Shown here one piece after another: positions 39,615 to 48,798 of a DNA stretch of 64,000 nucleotides. The translations under genes were made by a program, and so were the position numbers. Origin of the DNA: CAVUCH01 sp963763095 (GTDB lineage: Bacteria; Acidobacteriota; Vicinamibacteria; Vicinamibacterales; JAENWD01); assembly GCA_963763095.1 (NCBI GenBank), contig CAVXNR010000012.1, positions 1 to 64,000 of the forward strand, given 5' to 3'. How positions within the stretch are numbered: position 1 is the first letter of the stretch; the number at the start of each line of letters is the position of its first letter. The notes under the pieces are model-generated. The model did no database searches. It saw nothing but the letters and a program-made list of their open reading frames with translations, and was not told the origin of the DNA.

Positions 39615-41437
39615 ATGCACAGCATTGTCGCTCTTCGTCCGGCGTGCCGCGTGTCGCTCGCGGCGGTGGTGTGCAGTGTGCTCTGCGTCGCGAACGTCTG
39701 GGCAGACCAGAAAACCGTGCTGATCGTTTACGCCACTCGGCCCGACGCACGGATCGCCGTGCTCGCCGATAACCAGTTGCCTCGGCTGCTCGAGCGGAGG
39801 TTGGGGCAGCGTGTGAACCGATACTCCGAACATCTCGATCCGGCGAGGTTGTTGGAACGCACGCTATCAGTCGGCGGTCACCAATTTCTTGCGCCTGAAG
39901 TACATCGATCAGCGCTTCGATCTCATCATCGGGATGGACGAGATGGCGCTCGATTTCCTCGGCACGGCGAGGGACGAGCTCTTTCCCGGCACGCCGGTGG
40001 TCTTCTTCACCGACACCTCCAGCGGGCAGCGGATGCCGAATTCGACGGGCGTCATCGCTGAAACGAACCTGGCTGCCTCGATTGCGCTGGCAGCGACGCT
40101 GCAGCCGGCCATCAAACGAGTCTACGTGGTCACGGGCGCCAACGACCGTGACCGACTCTTCGAGCGTCGGGCACGCACGCAGCTGCGCTCCTTCGAGTCG
40201 CGGCTCGCGATCACCTACTTGAGCGGGCTGCCGACGCCCGAGCTGAAGACGCGGCTCTCCAGCCTGCCCGCCGATTCCATCGTTTACTATCTCTTCGTGA
40301 ACCGCGACGGAGCCGGCGCATACTTCCATCCCCTCGAGTATCTCCAGGACATCGCACCGATAGCGAACGTGCCGATCTACAGCTGGGTCGATTCCGCCAT
40401 GGGCCATGGCATCGTCGGCGGCAGCTTGAAGAGCCAGGAGAAACAGATGGAGGCGGTTGCCGAACTGGCAGTTCGCGTGCTCGGTGGCGAGAGTCCCGAC
40501 AGCATGGCCACGACATCGCCGGATCTCCATGTGAATCAGGTGGATTGGCGGCAGCTGCGCCGCTGGGGGATCCCAGAGTCGCGCGTGCCGGCCGGTACGC
40601 TCGTCATGTTCAAGGCCCCGACCGCCTGGGAGCGTTACAAGGTCTATGTCCTCGTCGCCCTCACGCTGGTGATCGCAGAGACCGCACTCGTGACAGTATT
40701 GCTCCTCCAGCTGGTGAGGCGGCGCCAGGCGGAGCAGCAGGTTCTCGCGAGCCAGGCAAAGTTGCGGACGAGTTACGATCGCATCCGAACCCTGGTACTC
40801 CCGACTGCTGAATGCAGAAGACGCCACGCGCGTGCACATCGCCCGCGAACTGCACGACGATGTCAGCCAGCAGCTGGCGCTGCTCGCGACCGATCTCGAG
40901 CTGCTGCGGACCGCCCCGCGGACCGAGACCGCTGGGTTGGCGGCGCAGGCGTCGGGCCGTGCCCAAACGATCGCCCGAGACGTTCATGATCTGGCCTATC
41001 GTCTGTATCCGGCCACGCTCAGAGTGCTCGGGTTGGTTCCAGCTCTTCAGGCGCTCCAGCGTGAGATGGAACGGTCGGTCATCGTCGTGAATCTCGTGCA
41101 CGAGAGCATTCCTGAGTCACTGCCTCAGGATGTGACGCTCTGTATCTTCCGGGTGGTGCAGGAGGCTCTCCAGAATGCGGTGAAGTACAGCGCTGCCCGT
41201 GAGGTGTCAGTCTCGCTCGACGGAACGCCATACCGATTGCAGGTCACGATCGCTGACGACGGGATGGGATTCGATGTAGGAGCCGCATTGGGCAAGGGGC
41301 TCGGGCTCGTCAGCATGAGCGAGCGGATCGAGGCGCTGAACGGCACGTTCGAGATACACTCTGCGCCGGGTGCCGGTACTCGTCTCGTCATGAACGTGCC
41401 GCTCGCGGCCGAGGCGCGCGTGCAGGCCGCCGGATAA
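39615..41437 (+). CDS. Sensor histidine kinase with ABC-type substrate-binding sensor domain, two frameshifts
   Basis: The restored protein is about 607 residues. After a signal peptide/anchor, residues about 30-310 resemble the ABC_sub_bind periplasmic domain (YQSAVTNFLRLKYIDQRFDLI, VVFFTDTSSGQR, AATLQPAIKRVYVVTGAN). Then come a membrane helix (VYVLVALTLVIAETALVTVLLLQLV) and a HisKA_3 dimerisation domain with phosphoacceptor ARELHDDVSQQLALL, and a HATPase (VVQEALQNAVKYS, ADDGMGFD, GLGLVSMSERI). Frame changes occur at about 39852-39862 and about 40795-40805. It pairs with the response regulator 4 nt downstream. Confidence 0.82.
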
Positions 41438-41441
41438 TCGA

Positions 41442-42071
41442 ATGAGCCGCTCACGAATTCTTCTGGCGGACGATCACGCGCTCCTGCTCGGCGCGTTCGA
41501 GAAGCTCCTGAGCGGCGAGTTCGACGTCGTCGGGCAGGCCGCGGATGGACGTGCCCTCGTCGCCGCGGCCGAGCGCCTCAGGCCCGATGTCATCGTCCTC
41601 GACATCACCATGCCGCTCCTCAACGGCCTCGAGGCGGGCCGGCAGATCAAGCAGAAACAGAAGGACATCAAGCTGGTGTTTCTCACCGTCAGCGAGGATC
41701 CCGAGCTGGCCTCACAGGCCTTCCTCATCGGCGCGTCCGGCTATCTGCTCAAGCGGTCTGCCGCGTCGGAACTGTCCACCGCGATCCGTGAAGTCGTGCA
41801 GGGACGGTCGTACATCACGCCGCTGATCACCAAAGGCCTCATCGGCACGCTCTTACACCCGGACGCCCACACGCCCGCCCGCGAATTGACGCCTCGCCAG
41901 CGCGAAGTGCTGCAGTTGCTGGCGGAGGGACGTTCGATGAAGGAAATCGCGGCCCTGCTCCATATTTCGCCAAGGACCGTGGCGTTCCACAAATACGAGA
42001 TGATGGGCCAGCTCAACGTCAAGACGACCGCGGAACTCGTGCAATACGCGGTCAGGCACCATGTTGTCTGA
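41442..42071 (+). CDS. NarL/FixJ-family response regulator
   Basis: The 209-residue protein has a receiver domain (RILLADDHALLLGAF; phosphoacceptor aspartate in DVIVLDITMPLLNG, about residue 54; lysine in GYLLKRSA) and a LuxR-type helix-turn-helix (ELTPRQREVLQLLAEGRSMKEIAALL). The usual LNV ending is present (MGQLNVKTTAELVQYA). It is the partner of the upstream HisKA_3 kinase, with a 4-nt gap. The likely regulated target is the adjacent TonB receptor, by position only. Confidence 0.88.
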   Translation: MSRSRILLADDHALLLGAFEKLLSGEFDVVGQAADGRALVAAAERLRPDVIVLDITMPLLNGLEAGRQIKQKQKDIKLVFLTVSEDPELASQAFLIGASGYLLKRSAASELSTAIREVVQGRSYITPLITKGLIGTLLHPDAHTPARELTPRQREVLQLLAEGRSMKEIAALLHISPRTVAFHKYEMMGQLNVKTTAELVQYAVRHHVV

Positions 42072-42088
42072 CGAGCCGGGCACGGCAA

Positions 42089-42499
42089 TCACACGCGCCG
42101 CCGCCGCTTGACCTGCAGTTGTGCGAGCGAGCGCACGAGAGACGCATTCACGGTCGCGACCTCTTCGTCGGAGATCTTCTCGCGCAGCCGTGCGGCGGCG
42201 CGCGCGCGCGCCTCTTCCGCCTTCGCTTCGTCGATGTTCTCCGCGGGGATGGCCATGTCGGTCACGATCGAGACGCTGGTGGGGGTAACCTCCACCAGCC
42301 CTTCTCCGACAGCGAGAAACCGTTCCCGGCCGTTCGCTTGAACGATGATCTCGCCCGGCTCGATCTGCGTGATCAGCCGCACGTGCGCCGGGTAGACACC
42401 CATCTGCCCCTCGATGGCCGGCAACGTGACCATCTCGACAGCTTCGGAAAAGGCGATCTCCAGCGGCGTGACGATCTCGAGTTTCAGCGTGTCGGCCAT
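42089..42499 (-). CDS. atpC: F-type ATP synthase epsilon subunit
   Basis: The 136-residue subunit of the central stalk starts TLKLEIVTPLEIAFSEAVEMVTLPAIEGQMGVYPAH, the epsilon beta-sandwich signature, and has the C-terminal helical hairpin (AKAEEARARAAARLREKI). It is the last gene of the atp operon, 5 nt after atpD, and converges with the response regulator gene. Confidence 0.92.
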   Translation of the reverse strand: MADTLKLEIVTPLEIAFSEAVEMVTLPAIEGQMGVYPAHVRLITQIEPGEIIVQANGRERFLAVGEGLVEVTPTSVSIVTDMAIPAENIDEAKAEEARARAAARLREKISDEEVATVNASLVRSLAQLQVKRRRRV

Positions 42500-42504
42500 G
42501 TGCG

Positions 42505-43914
42505 TCAGCCCTGCGTGACTTCCTCGATGCCGCCCTTCATGTAGAAGTTCCCCTCGGGCACGCCGTCGTGCTGGCCGTCCAGGATCTCCTTGAAGCCGCG
42601 CACCGTGTCGGCGACCGCGACCTGGCGTCCTTCGCGGCCGGTGAAGACCTGGGCGGAGCTGAAGGGCTGGCTGAGGAAGCGCTGGATCTTGCGTGCGCGG
42701 AAGACGGTCAGCCTGTCTTCGGGAGAGAGCTCGTCCATCCCGAGAATGGCGATGATGTCCTGCAGGTCCTTGAACCGCTGCAGTACGCTCTGCACGCGGC
42801 GCGCGACGTCATAGTGCTCCTGCCCGACGATCTCCGGTGCGAGCGCGCGCGACGTGGAGGCGAGCGGGTCGACGGCCGGGTAGATGCCGAGCTCGGCGAT
42901 CGAGCGCTCGAGGACGATTGTCGCATCGAGGTGCGCGAAGGTCGTCGCCGGCGCCGGGTCGGTGAGGTCGTCGGCCGGAACGTAGACGGCCTGGAACGAC
43001 GTGATCGAGCCCTTCTTCGTCGAGGTGATGCGCTCCTGGAGCACGCCCATCTCCGCGGCGAGCGTCGGCTGGTAGCCGACCGCGCTCGCGGTGCGGCCGA
43101 GCAGCGCCGACACTTCCGAGCCGGCCTGCGAGAAGCGGAAGATGTTGTCGATGAACAGCAGCACGTCCTGGTTCTTCTCGTCGCGGAAGTATTCGGTGAT
43201 GGCGAGGCCGCTGAGCGCGACGCGCAGGCGCGCGCCCGGTGGCTCGTTCATCTGGCCATAGACGAGCGCGATCTTCGAGGCGCTCAGGTCCTGCTGGTTG
43301 ATGACGCCCGCCTGCGACATCTCGTGATAGAGGTCGTTGCCTTCTCGCGTACGCTCGCCGACGCCTGCGAACACCGACACGCCCCCGTGGAGCTTGGCGA
43401 TGTTGTTGATCAGTTCCATGATGACGACCGTCTTGCCGACGCCGGCGCCGCCGAACGCGCCGACCTTGCCTCCCTTGAGGAACGGGCAGATCAGGTCGAT
43501 CACTTTGATGCCGGTGGTGAGCACCTGCGGCGAGGTGGACTGGTCCACGAGGGGTGGCGGCTGACGGTGGATTGGATAGAACTTCTCGGCCCTGACCGGT
43601 CCGCGCTCGTCCACCGGGTTGCCGGTGACGTCGAAGACGCGGCCCATCACCCCCTCGCCGACCGGCATGGCGATCGGCCCGCCGGTGTCGGTGACCTCGT
43701 AGCCCCGCCTGAGGCCTTCGGTGCCCGCCATCGAGATCGTTCGTACGGAGCGGTCGCCGAGATGCTGCTGGACTTCGAGTGTGAGGTGCACCGGCTGCTG
43801 TTCGACCTTGTAGTCCACCGTCAACGCGTTGTAGATCGCAGGGAGCGCGCCGGCGAACTCCACGTCCACCACCGCACCCACCACTTGTACGACTTTGCCG
43901 ATGCTCATGCTCAT
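42505..43914 (-). CDS. atpD: F-type ATP synthase beta subunit
   Basis: The 469-residue catalytic subunit shows the P-loop GGAGVGKTVVIMELINN, the VFAGVGERTREGNDLYHEM segment with the catalytic glutamate, the Walker B stretch VLLFIDNIFRFSQAGSE and the DELSPEDRL-type C-terminal DELSEED region (read as GMDELSPEDRLTV). It overlaps the atpG stop by 4 nt (ATGA). Its length is normal and the gene is intact. Confidence 0.96.
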   Translation of the reverse strand: MSMSIGKVVQVVGAVVDVEFAGALPAIYNALTVDYKVEQQPVHLTLEVQQHLGDRSVRTISMAGTEGLRRGYEVTDTGGPIAMPVGEGVMGRVFDVTGNPVDERGPVRAEKFYPIHRQPPPLVDQSTSPQVLTTGIKVIDLICPFLKGGKVGAFGGAGVGKTVVIMELINNIAKLHGGVSVFAGVGERTREGNDLYHEMSQAGVINQQDLSASKIALVYGQMNEPPGARLRVALSGLAITEYFRDEKNQDVLLFIDNIFRFSQAGSEVSALLGRTASAVGYQPTLAAEMGVLQERITSTKKGSITSFQAVYVPADDLTDPAPATTFAHLDATIVLERSIAELGIYPAVDPLASTSRALAPEIVGQEHYDVARRVQSVLQRFKDLQDIIAILGMDELSPEDRLTVFRARKIQRFLSQPFSSAQVFTGREGRQVAVADTVRGFKEILDGQHDGVPEGNFYMKGGIEEVTQG

Positions 43915-44777
43915 CCTGCCTGTCCGCCGGCAATCTCCAGCAATTCCTTCGTGATGTTGCCCTGCCGCAGCGTGTTGTATTCGAGGGTCAGGGCGTCGAT
44001 CAGGCTTTCGGCGCTGTCGGTGGCGTTCTTCATCGACACCATGCGCGCACTCTGCTCGCTCGCCTTCGCGTTCAGCAGCACGAGATAGACGTAGATGTTG
44101 AGATAGTGTCCGAGCAGGTACTTGAGGACAGAAGCCGCGTCCGGTTCGAACAGCGCATCCTGGACGTCGTCGCCGGCGACGTCCGCTTCGTCGAGCCCCG
44201 GCAGGTGCAGGCTCTGGATCGCCCCCACGGGCAGGTAGTCGATGCTGACCGGCACTTGTGTCAGCGTGTTGACGAAGCGTGTCGCGACGATCTGGACCCG
44301 ATCGACCTCACCTCTGAGAAAGAGATCGCGCGCGAACGCGGCGATCGCCCGGGCTTCCGCGAACGCCGGCGAGTCGCCGTACGCGAACTCAGCGGCGAGG
44401 TGCCGTCTCGAGCGCGCGACCCACTGCGCCGCCTTGCGGCCGGCGGCGATGTACACCGTGGACTGCGGATCGAACTGCGCCGCGAGGCGGAATACGTTGG
44501 TGTTGAGGGCGCCGCACAGTCCCTTGTCGCCCGCAATCACGATCACTCCCGTGCGCCGCACCTCGCGCACCTCGAGCAGGGGGTGGCCGAACTGGTAAGC
44601 CCTTCTCGTGGCGCTGCGCTGGATGCGGTACAGCAGCTGCGCGAAGGGACGGGCCGCGAGCGCCGCCTGTTGCGCCTTGCGCATCTTCGACGCGGCCACC
44701 ATCTGCATCGCCTTGGTGATCTGAGCGGTGCCGCTGATCGACTTGATCCGCCGGCGAAGATCGCGAGGGCTGTTCAT
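43911..44777 (-). CDS. atpG: F-type ATP synthase gamma subunit
   Basis: The 288-residue rotor shaft starts NSPRDLRRRIKSISGTAQITKAMQMVAASKMRKAQ and ends SLIDALTLEYNTLRQGNITKEL, the two coiled-coil ends of gamma. The middle domain is typical (VIVIAGDKGLCGALN). Its ribosome binding site is provided by a 7-bp tandem repeat immediately upstream. Confidence 0.94.
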   Translation of the reverse strand: MNSPRDLRRRIKSISGTAQITKAMQMVAASKMRKAQQAALAARPFAQLLYRIQRSATRRAYQFGHPLLEVREVRRTGVIVIAGDKGLCGALNTNVFRLAAQFDPQSTVYIAAGRKAAQWVARSRRHLAAEFAYGDSPAFAEARAIAAFARDLFLRGEVDRVQIVATRFVNTLTQVPVSIDYLPVGAIQSLHLPGLDEADVAGDDVQDALFEPDAASVLKYLLGHYLNIYVYLVLLNAKASEQSARMVSMKNATDSAESLIDALTLEYNTLRQGNITKELLEIAGGQAG

Positions 44778-44778
44778 T

Positions 44779-44813
44779 CAGGCTCCAGGCTCCAGGCTCC
44801 AGGCTCCAGGCTC
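44779..44813 (-). repeat. Five tandem copies of a 7-bp unit (GAGCCTG) forming the atpG ribosome binding site
   Basis: On the minus strand, GAGCCTG is repeated five times without interruption and ends one base before the atpG ATG. Each junction creates GGAG, and the last GGAG is 5 nt from the ATG, a good Shine-Dalgarno position. Copy-number changes could leave or alter spacing of the other sites. Confidence 0.85.
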
Positions 44814-44834
44814 CGGATTCGGGATCCGGCTCGG

Positions 44835-46379
44835 CTATTTCCAGGTCTGTTTGAACTGATCGGCGGCCGCCTTCAGCTCGGCGGTCAGCTCGTTGCTCAG
44901 CGCCTTCTCGGCGCCGATGCGCTGGAGCAGATCCAGCTTGCGCGTCGTGAGAAAGTCGGTCCAGCTCGCCTGGAATTCCTTGATGCGCTCGACCGCCACG
45001 TCGTCGACATAGCCGTTCTGCACCGCCCAGATGACACCGACGAGCACGTCGACGGGAATCGGGCTGTGCTGCGGCTGCTTGAACAGCTCGACGATCCGCC
45101 TGCCGCGGTCGATCTTGGCCTGCGTCGCCGCGTCGAGCTCGGACCCGAACTGCGCGAACGCTGCAAGCTCGCGAAACTGCGCGAGATCTCCCTTCAGCTG
45201 GCCGGCCACCTGCTTCACGGCTTTCAGCTGTGCGGCGGACCCGACGCGCGACACGGAGATGCCGACGGAGATCGCCGGACGGACCCCCTGATAGAACAGG
45301 TCGGTCTCGAGGAAGATCTGTCCGTCGGTGATCGAGATGACGTTGGTCGGGATGTAGGCGGAGACGTCGCCCGACTGGGTCTCGATGACCGGCAGTGCGG
45401 TCAGCGACCCATTGCCGTACTGCTCACCCACGCGCGCCGCACGTTCGAGCAGGCGGCTGTGCAGATAGAAGACGTCTCCGGGGTAGGCCTCCCGTCCCGA
45501 GGGGCGCTTCAGAACCAGCGAGACCTGGCGGTAGGCGACGGCGTGCTTCGAGAGATCGTCGTAGACGATCAGCGCGTCCATGCCGTTGTCCATGAACCAC
45601 TCGCCCATGGCGGCGCCGGCAAACGGCGCCAGGTACTGGCTGGTCGCGGAATCGGAGGCGGGCGCGGCGACGATGATCGTGTAAGGCAGAGCGCCCGCCT
45701 CCTCGAGCACGGAGATGTTGCGGGCGATCGTGGACTGCTTCTGCCCGATGGCGACGTAGATCGAGTACAGCGGACGGTAGCTGGCATCGCCGGCGGCTTC
45801 AGCGGCACGGTTCAGTTGCGCCTGGCTGATGATCGTGTCGATGCAGATCGTCGTCTTGCCGGTCGATCGGTCGCCGATGATGAGCTCGCGCTGCCCGCGG
45901 CCGATCGGGATCATCGCGTCGATCGCCATGATGCCGGTTTGGACTGGCTGACTCACCGGACGGCGGCGGATGATTCCGGGCGCGAGCTTCTCGACCGGAT
46001 ACGACACCGTGCTCGGCACCGGCCCCTTGCCGTCGAGCGGCTCGCCGAGCGTGTTCACGACACGTCCGAGCAGGCCCTTACCGACCGGGACCTGGAGCAG
46101 CCGTCCGGTCGCGCGGACTTCATCGCCTTCCCCCAGCTGGGTGTAGTCGCCGAGCACAATGACGCCGACCTCGGTCTCATCGAGGTTCAACGCCAGGCCG
46201 GTGATGCCACGACCGAAGTCGAGCATCTCGTTGAGCATCGCGTCCGCGAGTCCCTCGACCCGCGCGACGCCGTCGCCGATCTCGCGGATGACGCCGACAC
46301 CCTGGCGGGCCGTCGCCGTCTTGGCGCCCGCGATCTCGGCCTCGATCTCCTGAAGCAGCTCCGCCACTACGTCAGCCAT
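44835..46379 (-). CDS. atpA: F-type ATP synthase alpha subunit
   Basis: The 514-residue regulatory nucleotide-binding subunit has the Walker A motif GDRSTGKTTICIDTI, the alpha signature LVLKRPSGREAYPGDVFYLHSRLLERAA and PVSQPVQTGIMAIDAMIPIGRGQRELI. It is full length and intact, 26 nt after atpH. Confidence 0.95.
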   Translation of the reverse strand: MADVVAELLQEIEAEIAGAKTATARQGVGVIREIGDGVARVEGLADAMLNEMLDFGRGITGLALNLDETEVGVIVLGDYTQLGEGDEVRATGRLLQVPVGKGLLGRVVNTLGEPLDGKGPVPSTVSYPVEKLAPGIIRRRPVSQPVQTGIMAIDAMIPIGRGQRELIIGDRSTGKTTICIDTIISQAQLNRAAEAAGDASYRPLYSIYVAIGQKQSTIARNISVLEEAGALPYTIIVAAPASDSATSQYLAPFAGAAMGEWFMDNGMDALIVYDDLSKHAVAYRQVSLVLKRPSGREAYPGDVFYLHSRLLERAARVGEQYGNGSLTALPVIETQSGDVSAYIPTNVISITDGQIFLETDLFYQGVRPAISVGISVSRVGSAAQLKAVKQVAGQLKGDLAQFRELAAFAQFGSELDAATQAKIDRGRRIVELFKQPQHSPIPVDVLVGVIWAVQNGYVDDVAVERIKEFQASWTDFLTTRKLDLLQRIGAEKALSNELTAELKAAADQFKQTWK

Positions 46380-46405
46380 AGCTCATCTCAATGAACAAGA
46401 CAGGG

Positions 46406-46798
46406 TCACAGTCGTGCCTCGAGCGCCGCGAGCCGGCCCCGGAGGCTGCCGTCGTAGACGTCGCTGCCCACCTTGATCCGCACGCCGCCGACGAGCGTCG
46501 GGTTCTCCAAAAAAGAGGTGTGTAACCCGGGCCCGTACAGCCGCGAAAGGTCGGCGAGGATGTCGTCACGTACCGGCGCGGCGAGCGGTGTCGCGCTCTC
46601 CACTACGGCGGCGTGTCGATCGTGATCGAGATGCACGAGCCGACGGAACTCGGCCAGTATCGGCAGCGACCCGCGGCGGGCCGATGACGCGAGCCGCCGG
46701 CTGACCCGGCGCGCGCGGTTGCCGTCGAGGGCACCGCCGACGACGCACAAGCGGTAGAGCGTACGCGCCAGACGACGTGTTTTGCTGTTCGCTTTCAT
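46406..46798 (-). CDS. atpH: F-type ATP synthase delta subunit, short form
   Basis: The 130-residue protein has the delta C-terminal signature LVGGVRIKVGSDVYDGSLRGRLAALE. The N-terminal helical domain is only about 45 residues, whereas ordinary delta is near 180 residues in total with a six-helix N-terminal domain of about 105. Synteny between atpF and atpA confirms the identity. It may be a natural short form; a longer start was not found upstream. Confidence 0.82.
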   Translation of the reverse strand: MKANSKTRRLARTLYRLCVVGGALDGNRARRVSRRLASSARRGSLPILAEFRRLVHLDHDRHAAVVESATPLAAPVRDDILADLSRLYGPGLHTSFLENPTLVGGVRIKVGSDVYDGSLRGRLAALEARL

Positions 46799-46823
46799 GT
46801 GTCCTCAGGCGCTCCTGCTCGCC

Positions 46824-46846
46824 GTGGGGCAGGGCTTCAGCCCTGC
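46824..46846. repeat. REP-like hairpin element, single half-unit
   Basis: GCAGGGC-TTCA-GCCCTGC preceded by GTGGG lies in the 72-nt gap between atpF and atpH. The same sequence occurs at 52861-52883, so it is a dispersed palindromic repeat. Confidence 0.7.
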
Positions 46847-46870
46847 ATTCCAAGCGCCGCCGCCGGCGGC

Positions 46871-47413
46871 TTACGAAGCGAGCCGGTGGGCCGTTTCTTC
46901 CGCCAACCGCCGGTGGTCCTCCGCCGTGAGGATCTTGCCGGTGACGGTGGCCGTGGTCTGCACCACCAGGCGGCCCACCTCGCGTCGCAGCTCGGCGAGC
47001 ATGCGCGCCCGTTCGCGCTCGGTGGCTTCACGCGCGCGGATGACCAACTGTTCAGCGGCGGCGATGGCTTTCTGCGTCTCCTGCGCGCCAACGCGCGCGG
47101 CGGCTGTCCGCGCGTCTTCGATCAGCTGCTTGCCTTCGGCTTCCGCCTTGAGGAGCACCTCGCGGCGCTCGGTGGCGATCCGCGCCAGCTCCGCCTTGAT
47201 CTTCTCGGCGTTGGCCAGACCTGTGGCGATCTGCTGCCGTCGCGCCTCGAGCAACTGCAGGATCGGCTTGTAGGCCAGCGCATACAGCACGGCGCAGACG
47301 ATGCTGAAGCTGACGATCTGCGCGCCGAGATGAACCCAGTCGACGCCGAACGTGCTGGCGATCTGTTGAAGCTTGCCGCCGCCGGCCGCGTGCTGCAGTG
47401 CCAGGACCTGCAT
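46871..47413 (-). CDS. atpF: F-type ATP synthase b subunit
   Basis: The 180-residue peripheral stalk subunit has one N-terminal membrane helix (LGAQIVSFSIVCAVLYALAY) and a long charged coiled coil (PILQLLEARRQQIATGLANA to the C-terminus). The start at 47413 has GAGGTAG upstream; an in-frame extension upstream is not conserved-like. It lies 16 nt after atpE. Confidence 0.9.
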   Translation of the reverse strand: MQVLALQHAAGGGKLQQIASTFGVDWVHLGAQIVSFSIVCAVLYALAYKPILQLLEARRQQIATGLANAEKIKAELARIATERREVLLKAEAEGKQLIEDARTAAARVGAQETQKAIAAAEQLVIRAREATERERARMLAELRREVGRLVVQTTATVTGKILTAEDHRRLAEETAHRLAS

Positions 47414-47429
47414 GGTGGCTACCTCGTGG

Positions 47430-47615
47430 CTACACCAGGAAGAGCGCGTAGAACACGATGGCTTCCGCAAAGGCGATGGCGAGAATCGCCTGCACCATGA
47501 TCTTGTTCGACGCGCCCGGGTTGCGGCCCACTGCCGCGGAGGCGTGGCCGCCGATCAGACCCACGGCGATTGCTGCGCCGAGCGCCGCGAGCCCCACATG
47601 TATGCTGCCCGTCAT
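47430..47615 (-). CDS. atpE: F-type ATP synthase c subunit
   Basis: The rotor-ring protein has only 61 residues and two membrane helices. Helix 1 is GLAALGAAIAVGLIGGHA, the loop has the conserved R-N-P in AAVGRNPGAS, and helix 2 is IMVQAILAIAFAEAIVFYAL with the ion-binding glutamate in FAEA. The glutamate is followed by alanine, not Ser/Thr, so proton rather than sodium binding is expected. Most c subunits are 75-85 residues, so this one is short, with almost no N-terminal extension. Confidence 0.9.
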   Translation of the reverse strand: MTGSIHVGLAALGAAIAVGLIGGHASAAVGRNPGASNKIMVQAILAIAFAEAIVFYALFLV

Positions 47616-47674
47616 CGGAATCGTCCTTTCTGGTTCTCGACGCCACCCGCCGCGCGGTGCGGACGCGCCAACCG

Positions 47675-48520
47675 TCAGCCGTGGGCTGCCGCGGACCCCG
47701 CTTCCTGGTGCTGGCAGATGAGCAGCGTGAAGACTGCGGTCAGCAGCATGAACACCAGCGCCTGCACCAGCCCGACCATCAGTTCCATGAAATAGAAGGG
47801 GATGGGGAGCAGCCAGCCCAGACCGGGCACGATCGTGGCCATGGTTTCCAGCATGTTCTCGCCGGCGAAGACGTTGCCGTAGAGACGAAAACTGAGCGAG
47901 ACGGGCCGGAACAGGATCGAGACGATCTCCAGCAGCCCGGCCGCGAAGAACACCGCGACCATCAGCACCCTGAGCGGGCCCGACGTCTCTCCCTTCGGCG
48001 CGAACAGTTCGTGCGCGACACCCCGCACTCCCACCTCGCGCAGCGCCCACACGATCCAGCACGCGAAGAACACCAGCGCCATCGCGAGCGTCAGGTTGAG
48101 GTCAGCGTTGGCGCCGCGAAGAAGCGGACGCTCGACCCTGAAGCCGTCGGGCGTCTGGTGCCCCCACCCGATCGTGCCGACGCCAGGCAGCAGTCCCAAC
48201 CAGTTCGCTGCCAGGATGAACAGGAACACCGTGGCGAAGAACCAGAACGTCCGCTCGACCAGGTGCCGGCCGATGACGCTCTCGAGCAAGCCGTAGATCC
48301 CTTCGATCAGCCATTCGAGAAAGTTCTGGGCGCCCCCCGGTACGTCCGTGAGGCGGCGCGTCGCCAGCTGCGCGAAGAGGATCAATGCCGCGGCGACGAT
48401 CCACGTCACGATCATCGAGTTGGTGATCGGAAAGCCGAACGGCGCCGCGATCTCGAGCGCCTTCTGCGACAGGCCGTGCTTCGCAGGTTCCGACAACGAG
48501 AGTGCCAAGATGGAGGTCAT
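47675..48520 (-). CDS. atpB: F-type ATP synthase a subunit
   Basis: The 281-residue membrane stator half-channel has the typical helices and conserved regions: FWFFATVFLFILAANWLGLLPG, the block with the essential arginine (SLSFRLYGNVFAGENML) and the C-terminal helices LVQALVFMLLTAVFTLL. The ATG at 48520 is used because the first membrane region and conserved sequence follow; the upstream in-frame extension has no coding character. It is the first gene of the operon atpBEFHAGDC and no atpI precedes it. Confidence 0.92.
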   Translation of the reverse strand: MTSILALSLSEPAKHGLSQKALEIAAPFGFPITNSMIVTWIVAAALILFAQLATRRLTDVPGGAQNFLEWLIEGIYGLLESVIGRHLVERTFWFFATVFLFILAANWLGLLPGVGTIGWGHQTPDGFRVERPLLRGANADLNLTLAMALVFFACWIVWALREVGVRGVAHELFAPKGETSGPLRVLMVAVFFAAGLLEIVSILFRPVSLSFRLYGNVFAGENMLETMATIVPGLGWLLPIPFYFMELMVGLVQALVFMLLTAVFTLLICQHQEAGSAAAHG

Positions 48521-48798
48521 CGTGATCCGGCCGGTGCAGCCGGAAGAGCACGGGACGTGCCACGGACGATCGCCTGGGCCGGCCTCCCGGTACACAGGAA
48601 TCGGGTTCCACTCCACGTCAGGCGTCCGGATCCGTAGGCTGTGTCGGCCCGAACGTTCCTCCGGTATGTCGGATGTACTCCGCCGCGCCGGAGCCGTCCG
48701 GCGGCTTGGCCCCATCACGTCGCCGTGCTATTACTCCATTGCCGACGGTACGTCTGCTGCTTTGATCGAGGCGAGACGCAGGCAGGGGAGGTGAGGAG

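Noticed and set aside
42568..46394. Two long plus-strand open frames through the atp operon
   Set aside because: They are antisense to intact atpD, atpG and atpA and have no domain signatures.
47430..47615. Sodium-type ATP synthase
   Set aside because: The c subunit has no Ser/Thr after the binding glutamate (FAEAIV), and the gene order is the normal BEFHAGDC, not that of N-type ATPases.
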